NCBI GenBank assembly: GCA_014621425.1
Contig: JAANBB010000075.1
Coordinates: forward strand, 62,001 to 126,000
Source of the DNA: Cylindrodendrum hubeiense
Lineage: Eukaryota; Ascomycota; Sordariomycetes; Hypocreales; Nectriaceae
Length of the DNA stretch: 64,000 nucleotides
Direction: 5' to 3'
This document shows positions 9,397 to 20,220 of the stretch, piece after piece. The notes under the pieces were generated by a model. It ran no database searches and was not told where the DNA came from. It saw only the letters and a list, made by a program, of their open reading frames with translations. Positions within the stretch are counted from its first letter, which is position 1. Each line of letters opens with the position of its first letter. Made by a program: the position numbers and the translations under genes.

Positions 9397-11154
9397 TCAT
9401 CGCGCACCCTGTGGCGACGAGCTTTGCGTGACCTCCTCATACTCAAGTTCCCATTTGTCCACCTCGACAAACTTCTTTGCGGCCTGCCTCAGCTCATCTG
9501 CCGATGGCGTATCACCGCTTTGGTTATCTCCTGTATCGAATGTGTCATCCGGAAGGGGCTCGAAGCGGCTCTCCTCGTTTTCATCATCGTCTTCACCCTC
9601 ATTCTCCTTATCCGAAGACCGAGGCGCATATGTCCGGGTATTCCGTGCCGCAGGTCTGGTGGACGCGGGCGTCTGTCTTGGCTTCAGAGCTGAGTGTGCT
9701 GTGCGACCACCTCGTGACCCCGGCCTGGCTGATGTTGCACGGCTTGGCGGTCGGCTGCCTTGTCTCCTTCGCGAGGCCCTACTATCCACGTAGGATAGCT
9801 CATCCTCGCCCCGTGGCATATCTGAGGTGTCATGCTCTCCATCACTTTCCAGGCCAAAGGGGTCGTCTCGTGCCTTCTTGTACCGACGCTTTGGCAGCAT
9901 ACTCGTGAGATCAGCGGTGGTGACTTCTGGAGAAGGCTGTCGCTTCGCTGCAGCACGACCTCTCGTCTTCGGGGCCTTGGACTCGTTAAAATTGGGCGAG
10001 TGTGTCAAAGAGGGCGGCGAAGACACATCAGACATGTGGTCGGCTCGAATTGGCGTGGTAACAGAAGGGCGCCGCCGTCTCTTCGCCAAGGTGTGGATAT
10101 CGGGCCAGATATCACCGGCGTCTTCTGAATCGCTGCTTGCAGGTGGTGCCAGAATTTCATCCAAGTTAACAGGGGTGACAGGTCTTTCTGGTAGGATAGG
10201 GGAAGGGCCGAGCGGGGACGAAAGAGACGAAAGCGAAGATGAGTCGCTGTTGTTGTCGGCATCTACATCCGGTTCGTTTGCGTCCTCCGACTCATCCATC
10301 TCAACGCGAGACATCTTTTCAGGTCGCTCACTGCTCAGCAGCGCATCTTCACTCTTTCGCTTCCTTGATCTAGGTTTGTCACCCGCCTCTGGCGAATCGT
10401 CGCGTTCATCCTCGACGCTGGGGGCTGGCTGAGTCCGGCGCCGGTTATTCAAGGGCGTTGACTCGGCCTCGGGGAGAAAGTCCTCCTCGCTCTCAGAATT
10501 GTCCTCCTGTCCCGTGCCAGTCTCGTCGGGTCGCGGTTTTCGCGCGGTGCCTAGAATGCTGGGTTCTCTTGCGCGTCGCCTAAATGTACCGAAGTGTAGA
10601 GTTGAACTGATGCTTGGGGTGTTGCCACCACGGCTGCTGGGTCTGATTGGAGGATCGTTTCGACCAATGATGCTGGACTGGCGTCGGCGTCCCTTGAAAT
10701 TGCTCAAGTTCAAAGACGACGTGTCGGTTGATTGCACGCCCCGTGGCACGTCTCCATCCTCAAAGCTGTCGTCCAGATCCCCGAATACATCGTCGTCTGC
10801 TAGATCCAGGCCCGTGGTATCCCGTCTCTGAGCAGGCGTCGCCATGACACGGCGTCCAATCTCAACGGAGCTGCCCGACTCGCCATCATCGAGGGTGTTG
10901 CCGCTCGTGGTGGGGTCCTCGTTCGCGAGTCTGTCAAGCGCCGCATCGCGACGCTGGTTTGCTGCATGAATCGCCTGCTCGCCGGCACTCATGCGAGATC
11001 CCATGGAGCGCGTCGTTCGCCTTCGGCCTCTCTCTGGAGACTGTGCCAGCGTCGGGGCATTGCTGTCGCTGACCTCGACTTCGGGGGTGGGCGACCTTGC
11101 CGTGGGTTTGGCCGTCTGGGTCGGTGCACGACGCGCACGCTTCGGCCGCGGCAT
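9397..11154 (-). CDS. Large, mostly disordered, probably nuclear protein with a conserved-looking Arg-rich island
   Basis: An uninterrupted 585-residue frame from the ATG at 11154 (MPRPKRARRAP); nine more codons are open upstream but add little. I cannot assign a function. Composition is that of a chromatin or kinetochore-type disordered protein: a basic N-terminus resembling a nuclear localisation signal, acidic runs (DDDVFGDLDDSFEDGD), many SP/TP sites, and Arg/Ser stretches near the C-terminal third (SRPPSRATSARPGSRGGR). Two blocks stand out as order-like: residues about 160-220 (SSLNLSNFKGRRRQSSI, then TLHFGTFRRRAREPSIL) and the last 30 residues (KKFVEVDKWELEYEEVTQ). These would be short linear binding motifs if conserved. 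A kinetochore role is speculation. Upstream lies MRH4 on the same strand. Confidence 0.75.
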   Translation of the reverse strand: MPRPKRARRAPTQTAKPTARSPTPEVEVSDSNAPTLAQSPERGRRRTTRSMGSRMSAGEQAIHAANQRRDAALDRLANEDPTTSGNTLDDGESGSSVEIGRRVMATPAQRRDTTGLDLADDDVFGDLDDSFEDGDVPRGVQSTDTSSLNLSNFKGRRRQSSIIGRNDPPIRPSSRGGNTPSISSTLHFGTFRRRAREPSILGTARKPRPDETGTGQEDNSESEEDFLPEAESTPLNNRRRTQPAPSVEDERDDSPEAGDKPRSRKRKSEDALLSSERPEKMSRVEMDESEDANEPDVDADNNSDSSSLSSLSSPLGPSPILPERPVTPVNLDEILAPPASSDSEDAGDIWPDIHTLAKRRRRPSVTTPIRADHMSDVSSPPSLTHSPNFNESKAPKTRGRAAAKRQPSPEVTTADLTSMLPKRRYKKARDDPFGLESDGEHDTSDMPRGEDELSYVDSRASRRRQGSRPPSRATSARPGSRGGRTAHSALKPRQTPASTRPAARNTRTYAPRSSDKENEGEDDDENEESRFEPLPDDTFDTGDNQSGDTPSADELRQAAKKFVEVDKWELEYEEVTQSSSPQGAR

Positions 11155-11729
11155 TGTTGGAGAGATAGAGCGGTTGCACAAAGTACTGAAGGATCTCTAG
11201 GCACTGACGCTTCTCTAGGAGGAGTTCGAGTCGGCTACCGACAGCCCAGACCCGGTGGTTGGCGAATTGGAGAATTTGGTACTTGGCAGACACAAGGCTA
11301 CGAGGATATTGTGGAAGGGAAACACGCCCACACGCGCGACGCGACCGTGGTAGAGCTACCGAGCAATACACACCACCCACACTAATACACGCACTACCTG
11401 CATCGGGTCTGGCCCACTGAAAACACCGGGCGCTCGGACCACACCATAGATTGATGATGCCTTTAACATGACATTCCTATCTTCACAATCCATTCAGAGC
11501 TTCAGGCGCAGTCCAAGTCTAGCGTGTCATTGGATAATATTTTACATGTCGTTTTCTTCTAGGTGGAGATCGTCTAAACAGCCACCTTAAGTAGTAACAA
11601 GCCCGTCCTATTCCGTACACCTATATTGCTACACGCCACGCGCCACACGCCTCGAGCCCCGATGCCGCTGTTCGTACCAGATTTTACTCCCCATCGTACA
11701 CAATAAAGACATTTCGCCCATTTCCCCGT
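11155..11729. other. Intergenic between MRH4 stop and the disordered-protein start
   Basis: 575 bp, both neighbours on the minus strand. It contains the promoter of the gene at 9397-11154 and the MRH4 3' end. No credible coding sequence. Confidence 0.5.
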
Positions 11730-13541
11730 CTAAATCAGAGCTTGTCCCATAAACATGCTGTGCTTCACCTCCGCCACAACGTCCTTTCTATCGTCATTCC
11801 CAACCAGCACGATACCCCGGCCACGTCGTCCCATTCGTCCAGCACGGCCAAGACGGTGGATGAAGTCAATCGTCGTGTGAGGTACATCGTACAGGATGAC
11901 ATGGCGAACAGCCAGCGTGTCAATGCCTCTGGATGCCAGATCAGTCACAACAAGGACCCTCACGTTGGGCAACGATCGATGACGCGAGGCGGTCTGGGGA
12001 ACTGGGATCCTGAGTGGCTCAGCGGATGTAAAAGTATCCAGAATCTCGCCATGGCGCTTCTCTGGGGTATCTCGGTGAAGAGCATCGGCATTGATGCCCT
12101 TGGACTGGAGGTACGTGGCCAACTCTTCCGTCTTCTCACGCTCATTCACAAAGACCATGATGCGACGAACATCGAGCTCGTCCTTGACGGTGCCTTCGTG
12201 CTTGGATGCTTCGCGGCCGATGCCGTAGATGGCATCAGCACATGCCAGATCTTTGTTGTTACGGTAAGGATCCTTGGAGGCATCAATGACACCGAGCTGA
12301 ACACGACGAGGGATAGCGTGGAGGTTGGGTGTCGTGATTCGAATCATCTTCGGGTGGTTCGTAGCCAGGTAGTTATTGAGCTTTCTCGGGATGGTAGCTG
12401 AGCAGCACACAAGTTGCTTCATAGAAGGTGCCGTCCGCTCGATGATGCTAGTCGTCACAGGGGCGAAGCTTCGGTCAAACAGCGAGTCGGCCTCATCCAC
12501 AATCAGGTGAGTAACTCGGGAGAGAATGTTCGGATCCGAGTCGGCGATCGATGCGAGAAGGTGAGGAGTAGAGACGATAACATCCACGCCTCTGGGTCCG
12601 TACAAGTTACGTTGGATTTGTTGAGGCTTCAAGTCGGACGCCAACATCTCCGTCTTGAACTTGGCCACATGGGATATGGATTTGGCAACCTTGACAACCT
12701 GATGAGCGAGTTCGGCCGTAGGGACAAGCACAATGACCTTGGGGCGAGCCATGGTGGGATGGGGCTCGTCAAACAGTTTGCCCTTGGCTTTTCCTGCCTC
12801 CTGCCGCTCTTTTTCAATCAGCCAACGCTCTCTGTGGGACTTGATCTCTGGGTCTGCGGCTTCGGCGATCTTCAAGGCGTCGATGGCCGGCAGCAGATAG
12901 GCAAGGGTTTTTCCAGAGCCTGTCTCGGCCGCAAGCAGGAAAGACTGCGTTTCCTCGGAGGGGGTCTTGCTGCCCGCTACCGAAGTCTGACCCAGCAGCG
13001 CCGGGATTGCCAGCCGTTGTACGGGAGTTGGCTTGATGTCGACCATGCCCTTGAAGAGCTCGTCGGTGAGAGCGATCTGGAGGGATGGGAGAAGGTCGAA
13101 GTTCTCAAAGGCATCGTACTCCGCCATGCGCTCCTTGACTGATGTTCTCCTCCCGTATGAAATAGTAGTCAAAGCACGCTGCATCTTGAGCGCCTTCCGA
13201 TCATCTTTGTCATCCCCTCGCTTGCTATCCTTTCCCTTGCCTCTCGAGTCCTTGGATGCCAGCGCACGATTCCGCGTGTGGTCCCGATCGAAATTGGCTA
13301 CAGTTCTGTTCATGCTACCAAAGGGGCCGGGAGCAAAGTCCCGGCGCTTTCGTCGATCATCGCGAGACGGCGGAGGTCGGTCGACTCGGTCGGAGAGCAC
13401 CATGCGCGATGGGCGCGGCTTCATGTGGTTCGAAACGAAGCGCTGGGCGATGCATGACTGCAATGGGGCTCGCGTCGCAGCGATGGGCCGGCCTGTTGAA
13501 AGGCAAAGCGAATATATCGAGTTAGCTGTAACGCGATGCAT
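11730..13541 (-). CDS. MRH4: Mitochondrial DEAD-box RNA helicase MRH4
   Basis: A single exon of 603 residues from the ATG at 13541; the longer open frame to 13697 adds 52 residues with no family resemblance. The start MHRVTANSIYSLCLSTGR, rich in Arg/Ser/Thr with few acids, reads as a mitochondrial presequence. DEAD-box motifs in order: Q-motif-like region IKPTPVQRLAIPALLG, motif I AETGSGKT (about residue 203), Ia PTAELAHQ, STPHLLAS, motif II DEAD (about 348), motif III SAT, then in the second lobe VTDLASRGID and HRLGRAGRMGRRG (about 562). Between presequence and helicase core is a long Lys/Arg/Asp-rich linker (RGKGKDSKRGDDKDDRK), as in fungal Mrh4. Mrh4 acts in late assembly of the mitochondrial large ribosomal subunit. 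Catalytic motifs look intact. Confidence 0.92.
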   Translation of the reverse strand: MHRVTANSIYSLCLSTGRPIAATRAPLQSCIAQRFVSNHMKPRPSRMVLSDRVDRPPPSRDDRRKRRDFAPGPFGSMNRTVANFDRDHTRNRALASKDSRGKGKDSKRGDDKDDRKALKMQRALTTISYGRRTSVKERMAEYDAFENFDLLPSLQIALTDELFKGMVDIKPTPVQRLAIPALLGQTSVAGSKTPSEETQSFLLAAETGSGKTLAYLLPAIDALKIAEAADPEIKSHRERWLIEKERQEAGKAKGKLFDEPHPTMARPKVIVLVPTAELAHQVVKVAKSISHVAKFKTEMLASDLKPQQIQRNLYGPRGVDVIVSTPHLLASIADSDPNILSRVTHLIVDEADSLFDRSFAPVTTSIIERTAPSMKQLVCCSATIPRKLNNYLATNHPKMIRITTPNLHAIPRRVQLGVIDASKDPYRNNKDLACADAIYGIGREASKHEGTVKDELDVRRIMVFVNEREKTEELATYLQSKGINADALHRDTPEKRHGEILDTFTSAEPLRIPVPQTASRHRSLPNVRVLVVTDLASRGIDTLAVRHVILYDVPHTTIDFIHRLGRAGRMGRRGRGIVLVGNDDRKDVVAEVKHSMFMGQALI

Positions 13542-14094
13542 TTTATCGTGACGAAATGGCCGACGTCGCGTGCCGATCCGTTGGTTGAAAAGTCTCGGCA
13601 GTGATTTGGGCCTTTTTTTTTCTATGTCGGTCGCCGGAGCTATTGGGCCCGTGGCACGTGGGAATCCGCTGTGGGCAGGCTGACCTCGAAGCATCACTCA
13701 ACTTGCAGAAGAAAAAAAAGCATCGACATGTCATCATTCTTAAAGACACTCATTTGATTACCAAATATAGAATCCGAAGAAAACATCAATCGTCCTACTC
13801 TGTTCTCCTGTTCACCCTCATTCTTATCAAGCATAACCTCCCCCACCCGCTCTTTTCAGAAAAGGATTAACTACAAGCTGACTATCGCACAATGGCCCCC
13901 GCGTATCTCACAATTAGCACTTTCCCCATATGCAGGTAGGTGGCATCCAAGCATTTGCAACTAGACAAGCAGACTCGTCTTCTACTTGTCTGTACCATTC
14001 CACCACCTAATCCCGACAGCGAGAGCCAGGGCTCCAGTTGTCAGTATTCTATATGGATTGTCAGCTTCGTTCTATGTCTTTGTCACGGAGGGAA
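13542..14094. other. Intergenic between MRH4 start and CBM48-gene stop
   Basis: 553 bp; both flanking genes are on the minus strand, so it carries the MRH4 promoter and the neighbour's 3' UTR. T-tract at 13611-13621. No coding sequence supported. Confidence 0.5.
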
Positions 14095-15515
14095 TCAATC
14101 AACATACATAGGCAGTTTGTTAGTTAGCATCCCGTTCAACAGCCCTCGAACCCACGATTCGGCAGGATTGTGTCCCTGGATCACCCCTTGACGAGAGCTC
14201 CTTTTTGAGGCTGTAGGATTCGCAGCATCCTTCATAGTAGAATCGCCACTATTTTCAACATGACTAGAGTCTGTTTCGTCATCGGATCCTGAGCTTAGTG
14301 GTGCCAGATAGGTATGTGTCTTATCGCCTTTAAGTTGCGATTTCCCATCTGGAACTTGGACAGGCACATCATTCAACTTGACGCCTGGCTCGACACGCTC
14401 GTCGCCTAGAACAGAGTCGTAGCTTTTATCTTGAGATATTGGCATCTTGTTGAGCTTGTCCTTCGAGTTCGCCTCTGGAGACTTCATTGCGACGGCTTCA
14501 TCCTCTTCGCTTGGAGGGGATCGTGGCTCTTCGAGGGCTGATGCGGTGTTTGGGTTTGGCAACGAGATTACTGGAGGGCCCTGTGGGTCACGGGCATCTA
14601 GTTTCGGTTCTTCCGCAATGGAACCTAAGGAAACTGCCGATCTACTCCTCCCGGAGCTGCTATGGGACATCCGATGTTCTCGCATCCTGGTGGTGTTTGG
14701 GGAGAGGCTCATGTCATCGCTTGCGTCAATGCTGGATCGATCGGAAGAGACAACTCGGGGCGAGGTTGGGATTTCGTCAAGTTGCGGCTTATCCTCGTTA
14801 AGGTGAGTTTGGATCGTCCGCAGTGCATCCAGGATAGAAGTACGATCGGAGGGAAACTTCTCGATGGTAGGGTCGTTAAGATCGACATCGACCGGGCTAT
14901 AGTCGTTTGATTTCAGTCTGACGTCTCGCTTCGGGGGGGCACCTGGGCACGCCTCCTCCTCAGACTCTTCATCTTCAAAATTATAAGCCCCTAGGCACTC
15001 ATGGGCGAAGAGAGGAGTCTTGAGCTCATCTGCAATGTCCTTGCTGGTGTTGTCAGGCTCCGGGACCTGGACCCGGGTGGTTTTCGGCATTTGCGGCGGC
15101 GAATCACCCGCTTTGCCGTTGACTACTGGGTCTTTAATGCCGTTGGGGACGGCCTGTTCATCGGAAAGAGGCGTTGGGACATTTAAAACATTGTTCTGGT
15201 TACCCGAGTCGTCCGTTGCTGCAAGGCATGAGACATTATGAACATATATGAGATGATGATCAGAGAGGGCATACCAATGGGATAGTTCTCAGCCAAGATC
15301 CACCAGCTACCTTCACCTATTCGGAGCTTGAATTGGTAGTCTTCGCCGGGCTTTACCATGACCTCGGATTGGAAAATGGGTTCTCCGTCATCTTCTGTCT
15401 TGTATTCCATCTCCTTGGCCTCCCATTGTGGATCGGAAAAGGAGCCGGCCAGGAAAAGAGGAGGCACGGTTCCCGGCTTCTTGAAGATGATTGTGAAAGG
15501 AATCTTGGACGACAT
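14095..15515 (-). CDS. CBM48 (AMPK1-type glycogen-binding fold) protein, Crp1/Mdg1-like
   Basis: Exons 15515-15275 and 15218-14095 around a 56-nt intron (phase 1, inside an Ala codon) give 454 residues. The first 90 residues form an AMPK-beta-like carbohydrate-binding module: FTIIFKKPGTVPPLFLAGSF, then DPQWEAKEMEY, and YQFKLRIGEGSWWILAENYP with the conserved Trp residues and following DDSGNQNN. The remaining 350 residues are low-complexity, Ser/Asp/Glu/Pro-rich and probably disordered, with many potential phosphorylation sites. This one-domain-plus-tail layout resembles yeast Crp1 and Mdg1, which are poorly understood signalling or DNA-structure-binding proteins. No AMPK-beta C-terminal (ASC) domain is present, so it is not the SNF1 beta subunit. 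Divergent from IWR1. Confidence 0.82.
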
Positions 15516-17557
15516 GATGGAGAAGGGTGGCGGAGGTGGTATTTGGGTTTATGGGACTCGTTCGGTGTCGGATTGTCAAATGACCATGCCGAGCTCGATG
15601 GGCGATGTTGCGCTGGAGGAAGTATATGTTGAAGCAAGCAAAAAGAAGGGAGACGATGATGGCAGCGCGGAGGCAAGACGGAGCTCCAAGTATTGGATAT
15701 GGATGCTAGAAAGCCATCGTGTCAGTTCTGGTCTCGTCGGTGTGGGATGCTGCGAGGATCAGACGACGGGCCGGGGTACCTCTGGTGGCAATGCTATGGT
15801 TGGAGGTGTCGCGACAACATTACAGGGAATCGATGGATGGAAAAGGCGGACGGGACAGAGGAGACAGGGGAGACAGGGGAGTAGAAAGATGAGGACGGCG
15901 GCGATGCAATGTCGGCCGTTCAGATGGAATGACGACACGAACAGGGAGACGGCGGCATTGTTGGGAAGGTGATGAGTTGGGGTAAAAGCAAGGCACCACA
16001 ACGCCCACTAAGGCAGGAAGGTAGGGAGGCAGGCAGGCGGAAAGGCAGCAGGTACCTGGACGCTGGAACGGGAGTCGTCGAGCACGTGAAAGATGGGATG
16101 GGACAGTACATGGGCCAGGTACCGACCGATTTTGCGCAAGGTAGCAGTCACGTCTTGATTCTGATGGAGAGGAGCGCATGGTCCGGATACGTGCAAGGTC
16201 GGGCCAGGTACTCGACGACGTAACCGGTAAAGGGGAGGTACTGTACTAGAGGAAACTTAGCGATGGAGCAGACGCGAGGAGGCAATGCAAGTCAAGAGGG
16301 GGCTGGTGGTGTGGAGAAGGCACACCAAAGCTGAATCTAGACGGGGAAGACTGCAAAAGCAATGCGTGGTGGACTGGTGGCGACGGCGTAAGGCGATGGT
16401 GGTGATGATGGCGATGATGGCGATGGCAATGATGATGGCGATGATGATGACAATGGCCCGATGCTGGGTGATCAACAGGTAGCTAGCTGCCCAGCTAACG
16501 TTACCGCACAGCTTGAGCTTCGACAGACCAAGCTCAACTCCATGACTTGCAGACTCCAGCTGTGCATTCAAGACACCTGATGCAGTAGTACCACGGAGCC
16601 ATTGGCGGAACCAAATGCCTGGGGGGAAACAGCCGCCGCCCAGACCCGTCGCAAGTCGCAGGGACCCAGCCTGCCGGGCAAATGCACAGCGTGGGAGGAG
16701 GTCTCAGAGACTTGGAGCTTGTCCGACTCTTTGGCATTTGGCGACTGAACCCCGCATTCCATGAGCGCTACAGTTAAGATCCAGGCGATGGGCCACCCAC
16801 CTCTCGCCCGGTCGAACAATCTTCAGCCCCAGGAAATCGACCTTCCCGATCAGATGGATGCCGTTGTTGGGGGATGGAAACTGCTTCAGTCGCCTGTTGA
16901 TATAGCCGCATCATCTTACTCGATGCAATGCTACCAAATACTGGCAGGCAGTGCTGAGTCTGCTGACCATGAATCCCCCAACAAGTCATGCAATGTCGGC
17001 CACGAACTCCTGCCGTCAATACTCCGTACCCCTTCACCAAAACCCAAGGACCGGCACCATGTACCAGATCCAAGCAAGCTACGATGGCATCAAGAGCGCG
17101 CGCACCTACCTATCCAAATCCGCCGACGTCAAACGTCAAAATGTCAAGCGCAGCAACAGAGGTCAACTGTGGATTTGCCCTTCCCGGTTTGCCCCTCCAC
17201 TGGAGCTCTCCGACTCTCCACCAAAGGCCACGCTAAGCTGCCACTAGAGGCCCCCACTATCCGGGTGAGGCTCTGAGTGTCCAGAATCCCCACATGCTCC
17301 GCCAGGCAACGCCGCAAACCTCTGAATTTCCATTTCGCCGCATCCATTTCCGAGTCCGCGCCTCCATATATCCAGTCTCCAGCCCGAAAACGAACCCTTG
17401 ACCGCCTCAGTCTCCTGGCGCATTACCTCAACGGCCTCGGCTTCATCTTCTCCTCTACAGTCTCGACTCAGCTACCTACCTAGGTACCGTCAAGCAAAAC
17501 TTTCCGGCAGGGAACCATCAACCCCCATCAACGGACAGCAGCTACCGGCTTCTCGAC
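15516..17557. promoter_or_regulatory. 2-kb divergent intergenic region, CBM48 gene / IWR1
   Basis: About 2.0 kb with no supportable gene. It contains a GAT/GGT-type trinucleotide-rich tract at 16395-16455, GGCAGG-type purine runs near 16016-16050, and a TACC-rich palindromic element at 17473-17488 close to IWR1. Open frames here have no coding character. Confidence 0.5.
16395..16455. repeat. Degenerate GAT/GGC trinucleotide microsatellite
   Basis: Runs of GATGGCGATGATG type units, interrupted, in non-coding sequence upstream of the CBM48 gene. Probably slippage-derived. Confidence 0.6.
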
Positions 17558-18983
17558 ATGTCCATCCCACCCCAACTCATCCGTGTCAAGCGGAAACGCG
17601 TCGATGAATCGCCTGTGACCTTCCTTCGTATGTCATCCCTCACGACTTCGCCGCCTTGCTAGCATGCCATCTGACTCGGTGCAGAGTTTGACGAAAATGC
17701 GAAGCGACACCGCACCGGAAACAACTGGGTCTATCAGCGTAGACATGCTGTGCCTCAATCACCAGCAGATGCATCGGCACGAATTTCCCGCGATGCCAAA
17801 CCCATCATCCACGTCTCGAGCCCCGATGATGACCTCTCCAAGACGAAAAGGCACGATGCGGGACAGGTTGCGCAACACGCAGGCAATCTTCCCGATGCCC
17901 AGGTCCCGAAGCAGCCCGAGGCTGACAAACTAGCCGAACCGCGACGCTTTCACATTTCAAGAAAAATGATGATGCCAGCTGGGGGCGCTGCGCCGGGTAC
18001 AGGAGTCTCCAAGAAGACACGATACGGCCCGGCGGTGTTTGTCGAGCGCAGTCGAGCCAAGGCGACCAAGCGGGCCTCGCGAGCTACTGCCCCGTCGCAA
18101 CCACCATCCTCTAACTCTCTTGGAAAGGATGACGAGGCGACAGAAATGGCTGTCGACAGCCCGGCTGAGGAGCAGCGGCTCAAGAGGCCTGGAGTTAAGA
18201 GCAGGTCACGTTCTCCCCAGGCTCCCGGCAATCGCACGCCCCTGCCGGCATCCGTCATGAACCCCCACAGCCAGGACATGTCCAGGGTTACGGCTGACAT
18301 GAACGATTGGGTGATGAGAGAGATTGGAGCAAACCTCGAAAGTATGGAACAGGAGAAGCAGAAGTCAGAGCGAGCAAAGTTTAAGCCCAGAGCGCCGGCA
18401 AAGAGATATCAGGATCGCCATCCCGGAGCGGCCCCTGTCACGCCTCAGCCTGCCGAGATGGACACGGCAATGAGCGACATCAGTGACATGGACGATGATG
18501 ACGAATGGGTCATTGATGAATACATCCGTATTCCAGCCCATGCAATGACTGTGGGCGTCGCCCCTACCGACGTGGGCTTGCTGGTTCTAGATGGAAAGGA
18601 GGATAACAACTTGTTCTTTGGGCCAGAGCGCGACGACGACGACGATCTCGATGATGATGACGAGGATGAAAACGGTACGTCCCTATTCTGAGGCACACAA
18701 GCCAGTGTGAGAACTTTTGTCGGGCGAGCAGGCTAACAGGGGAAATGTGATAGCCGAAAACTACTACACGGCGGATTACCCGGAGGACGAGGTCGCATCA
18801 GATGACGAGTATGGTCGGCAACCCTATGGCTACCGCAATGGGAACGCCTCAGACGACGAGGAGTTTGACAACACCCACTTTGACGAAAGCGACGACGACG
18901 AGATGGTGATAGAGGGAGCCGACGAGGATGCAACCATGGCCCGCATCAAGGCGTACATGAAACGAAACCGCGCATTTAAGTAG
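17558..18983 (+). CDS. IWR1: RNA polymerase II nuclear localization protein IWR1
   Basis: Three exons: 17558-17627, 17685-18674 and 18754-18983 (introns 57 and 79 nt) give 429 residues. Iwr1 binds between the large subunits of assembled Pol II and carries the import signal for it. The first exon gives the family start (MSIPPQLIRVKRKR), a basic bipartite-like nuclear import signal followed by VTFLQFDENAKRHR. The diagnostic Iwr1 segment spans the exon 2/3 junction: DEWVIDEYIRI upstream, an acidic run, then AENYYTADYPEDEVASDDEY (Tyr-Pro-Asp/Glu rich). The ends are strongly acidic (DEDATMARIKAYMKRNR). The middle (about 60-270) is variable and Ser/Pro/Lys-rich, longer than in yeast Iwr1 (353 residues). 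The start is chosen by splice frame and homology. Confidence 0.92.
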
Positions 18984-20220
18984 TGTAGACGGGCCAGTGG
19001 GCGGTCGACGCCATGTGATGCCTAATGCAACGCCTCGTGCTCAACGGGTCGGCGGTCCAGCATGGACAATACGCAGCAATCAGCAATGATGCATGAATGT
19101 GAATGCAAATGCAAAATCGACAACCACACGCCGTGCCACCGGTCCCTCCAGCCCGTGCCAGCCACACCGCCAGTGCCCCCGTGATGCGCGACGCCGCCTC
19201 GATTCGTCGACGAGCCGAGCCTGCAGCACGGGCGGCCGTTGGGCCTGACCGTCGATTGCTAGGGCCCTCGCGCATCTCCAATCGCGGCGCGGCGTCGTTG
19301 AGACTCGGCTTCTCACGGTGGTTGTGTGCTCTTGGCTGTTCCCGATCACGGGCGAGTGCATATGCAAATATGCAACAGCTACCGTTCTTGGCCCTGGATG
19401 CGGCGGGACTGCAGCAAGGTCGTATTGACGGGGATGAGACACGTGCACCCGGCGTGGGAGTTTTTTTGTGACATGGCGACAGCTTCCCCGGACCCTGCGT
19501 CGACCGGTCTGGGGTGGACACTCTCCTCTCTTGACAGACCACTCCAGACCACTCCAGCCCACTCCAGCCCTGCTCCTTCGACTGGGATGTGTGACCAGGG
19601 TAATTGCATGCGGGGGAAGCCGTTGTAATAGTGGAAGCAATAACGCGAGAAATCAGATGAATCAGTTGTCAACCGGACGAAGCCACAGTGGAACCAGCAT
19701 AGGGGGAAAAAGAAACCAAGTGCCTATAATCATGAAGCTTTTTACATGCTGACTTATTTACCCTGCCCAACGCCACTATCAACTGCCAATGCTCATGTCC
19801 GCCTCCTCATTATTTTGAATGCCAAATCGTCTAGTAGTACAACAGTGGGAAGAAGACAAAGAGAACCGCCGTGCTCCTCTAGCTCCATTCCCAATCTCTC
19901 CAAGTCTCTTCTTCGTCCTCTTCGTCTTCTTCTTCTTCTTCTTCTTTCTTCTTCTTCTTTCTCCTTCTTCTTCTCTCTCCTATGTCTTCTCATCTCCGTC
20001 TCTTGTCAAATGGTAGTCATGAATGAGGACAAAGGAAATGGGGTAATACACGTGAGAAAATAAGTACATGAATACATGAATGTTCGTATCGTCGGAGCTT
20101 ACGTCCGGTCGTATTGGTTGATTGGTTGGTGGAAGCGGATTCGGATCCTTTGTCTCGGGGGGAGGGGGGAGGGCCAATGCCACTCTCAGACGCCGCCTTC
20201 AGCTTCGATGCGCTCTTTGT
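18984..20220. other. Convergent intergenic region with TTC tract
   Basis: 1.24 kb between the IWR1 stop and the stop of the SANT/Myb-like gene. Contains repeated CCACTCCAG units near 19539-19568 and a TTC/CTT-rich microsatellite at 19905-19980. No supportable gene. Confidence 0.5.
19905..19980. repeat. TTC/CTT-rich pyrimidine microsatellite
   Basis: Near-pure pyrimidine tract dominated by TTC units, interrupted. Located in the convergent 3' intergenic space. Confidence 0.7.

Noticed and set aside
12414..13142. Long open frame opposite MRH4 and similar frames opposite PAS kinase (39141-39866) and Mio (43228-43887)
   Set aside because: Mirror images of strong sense genes with no family resemblance.
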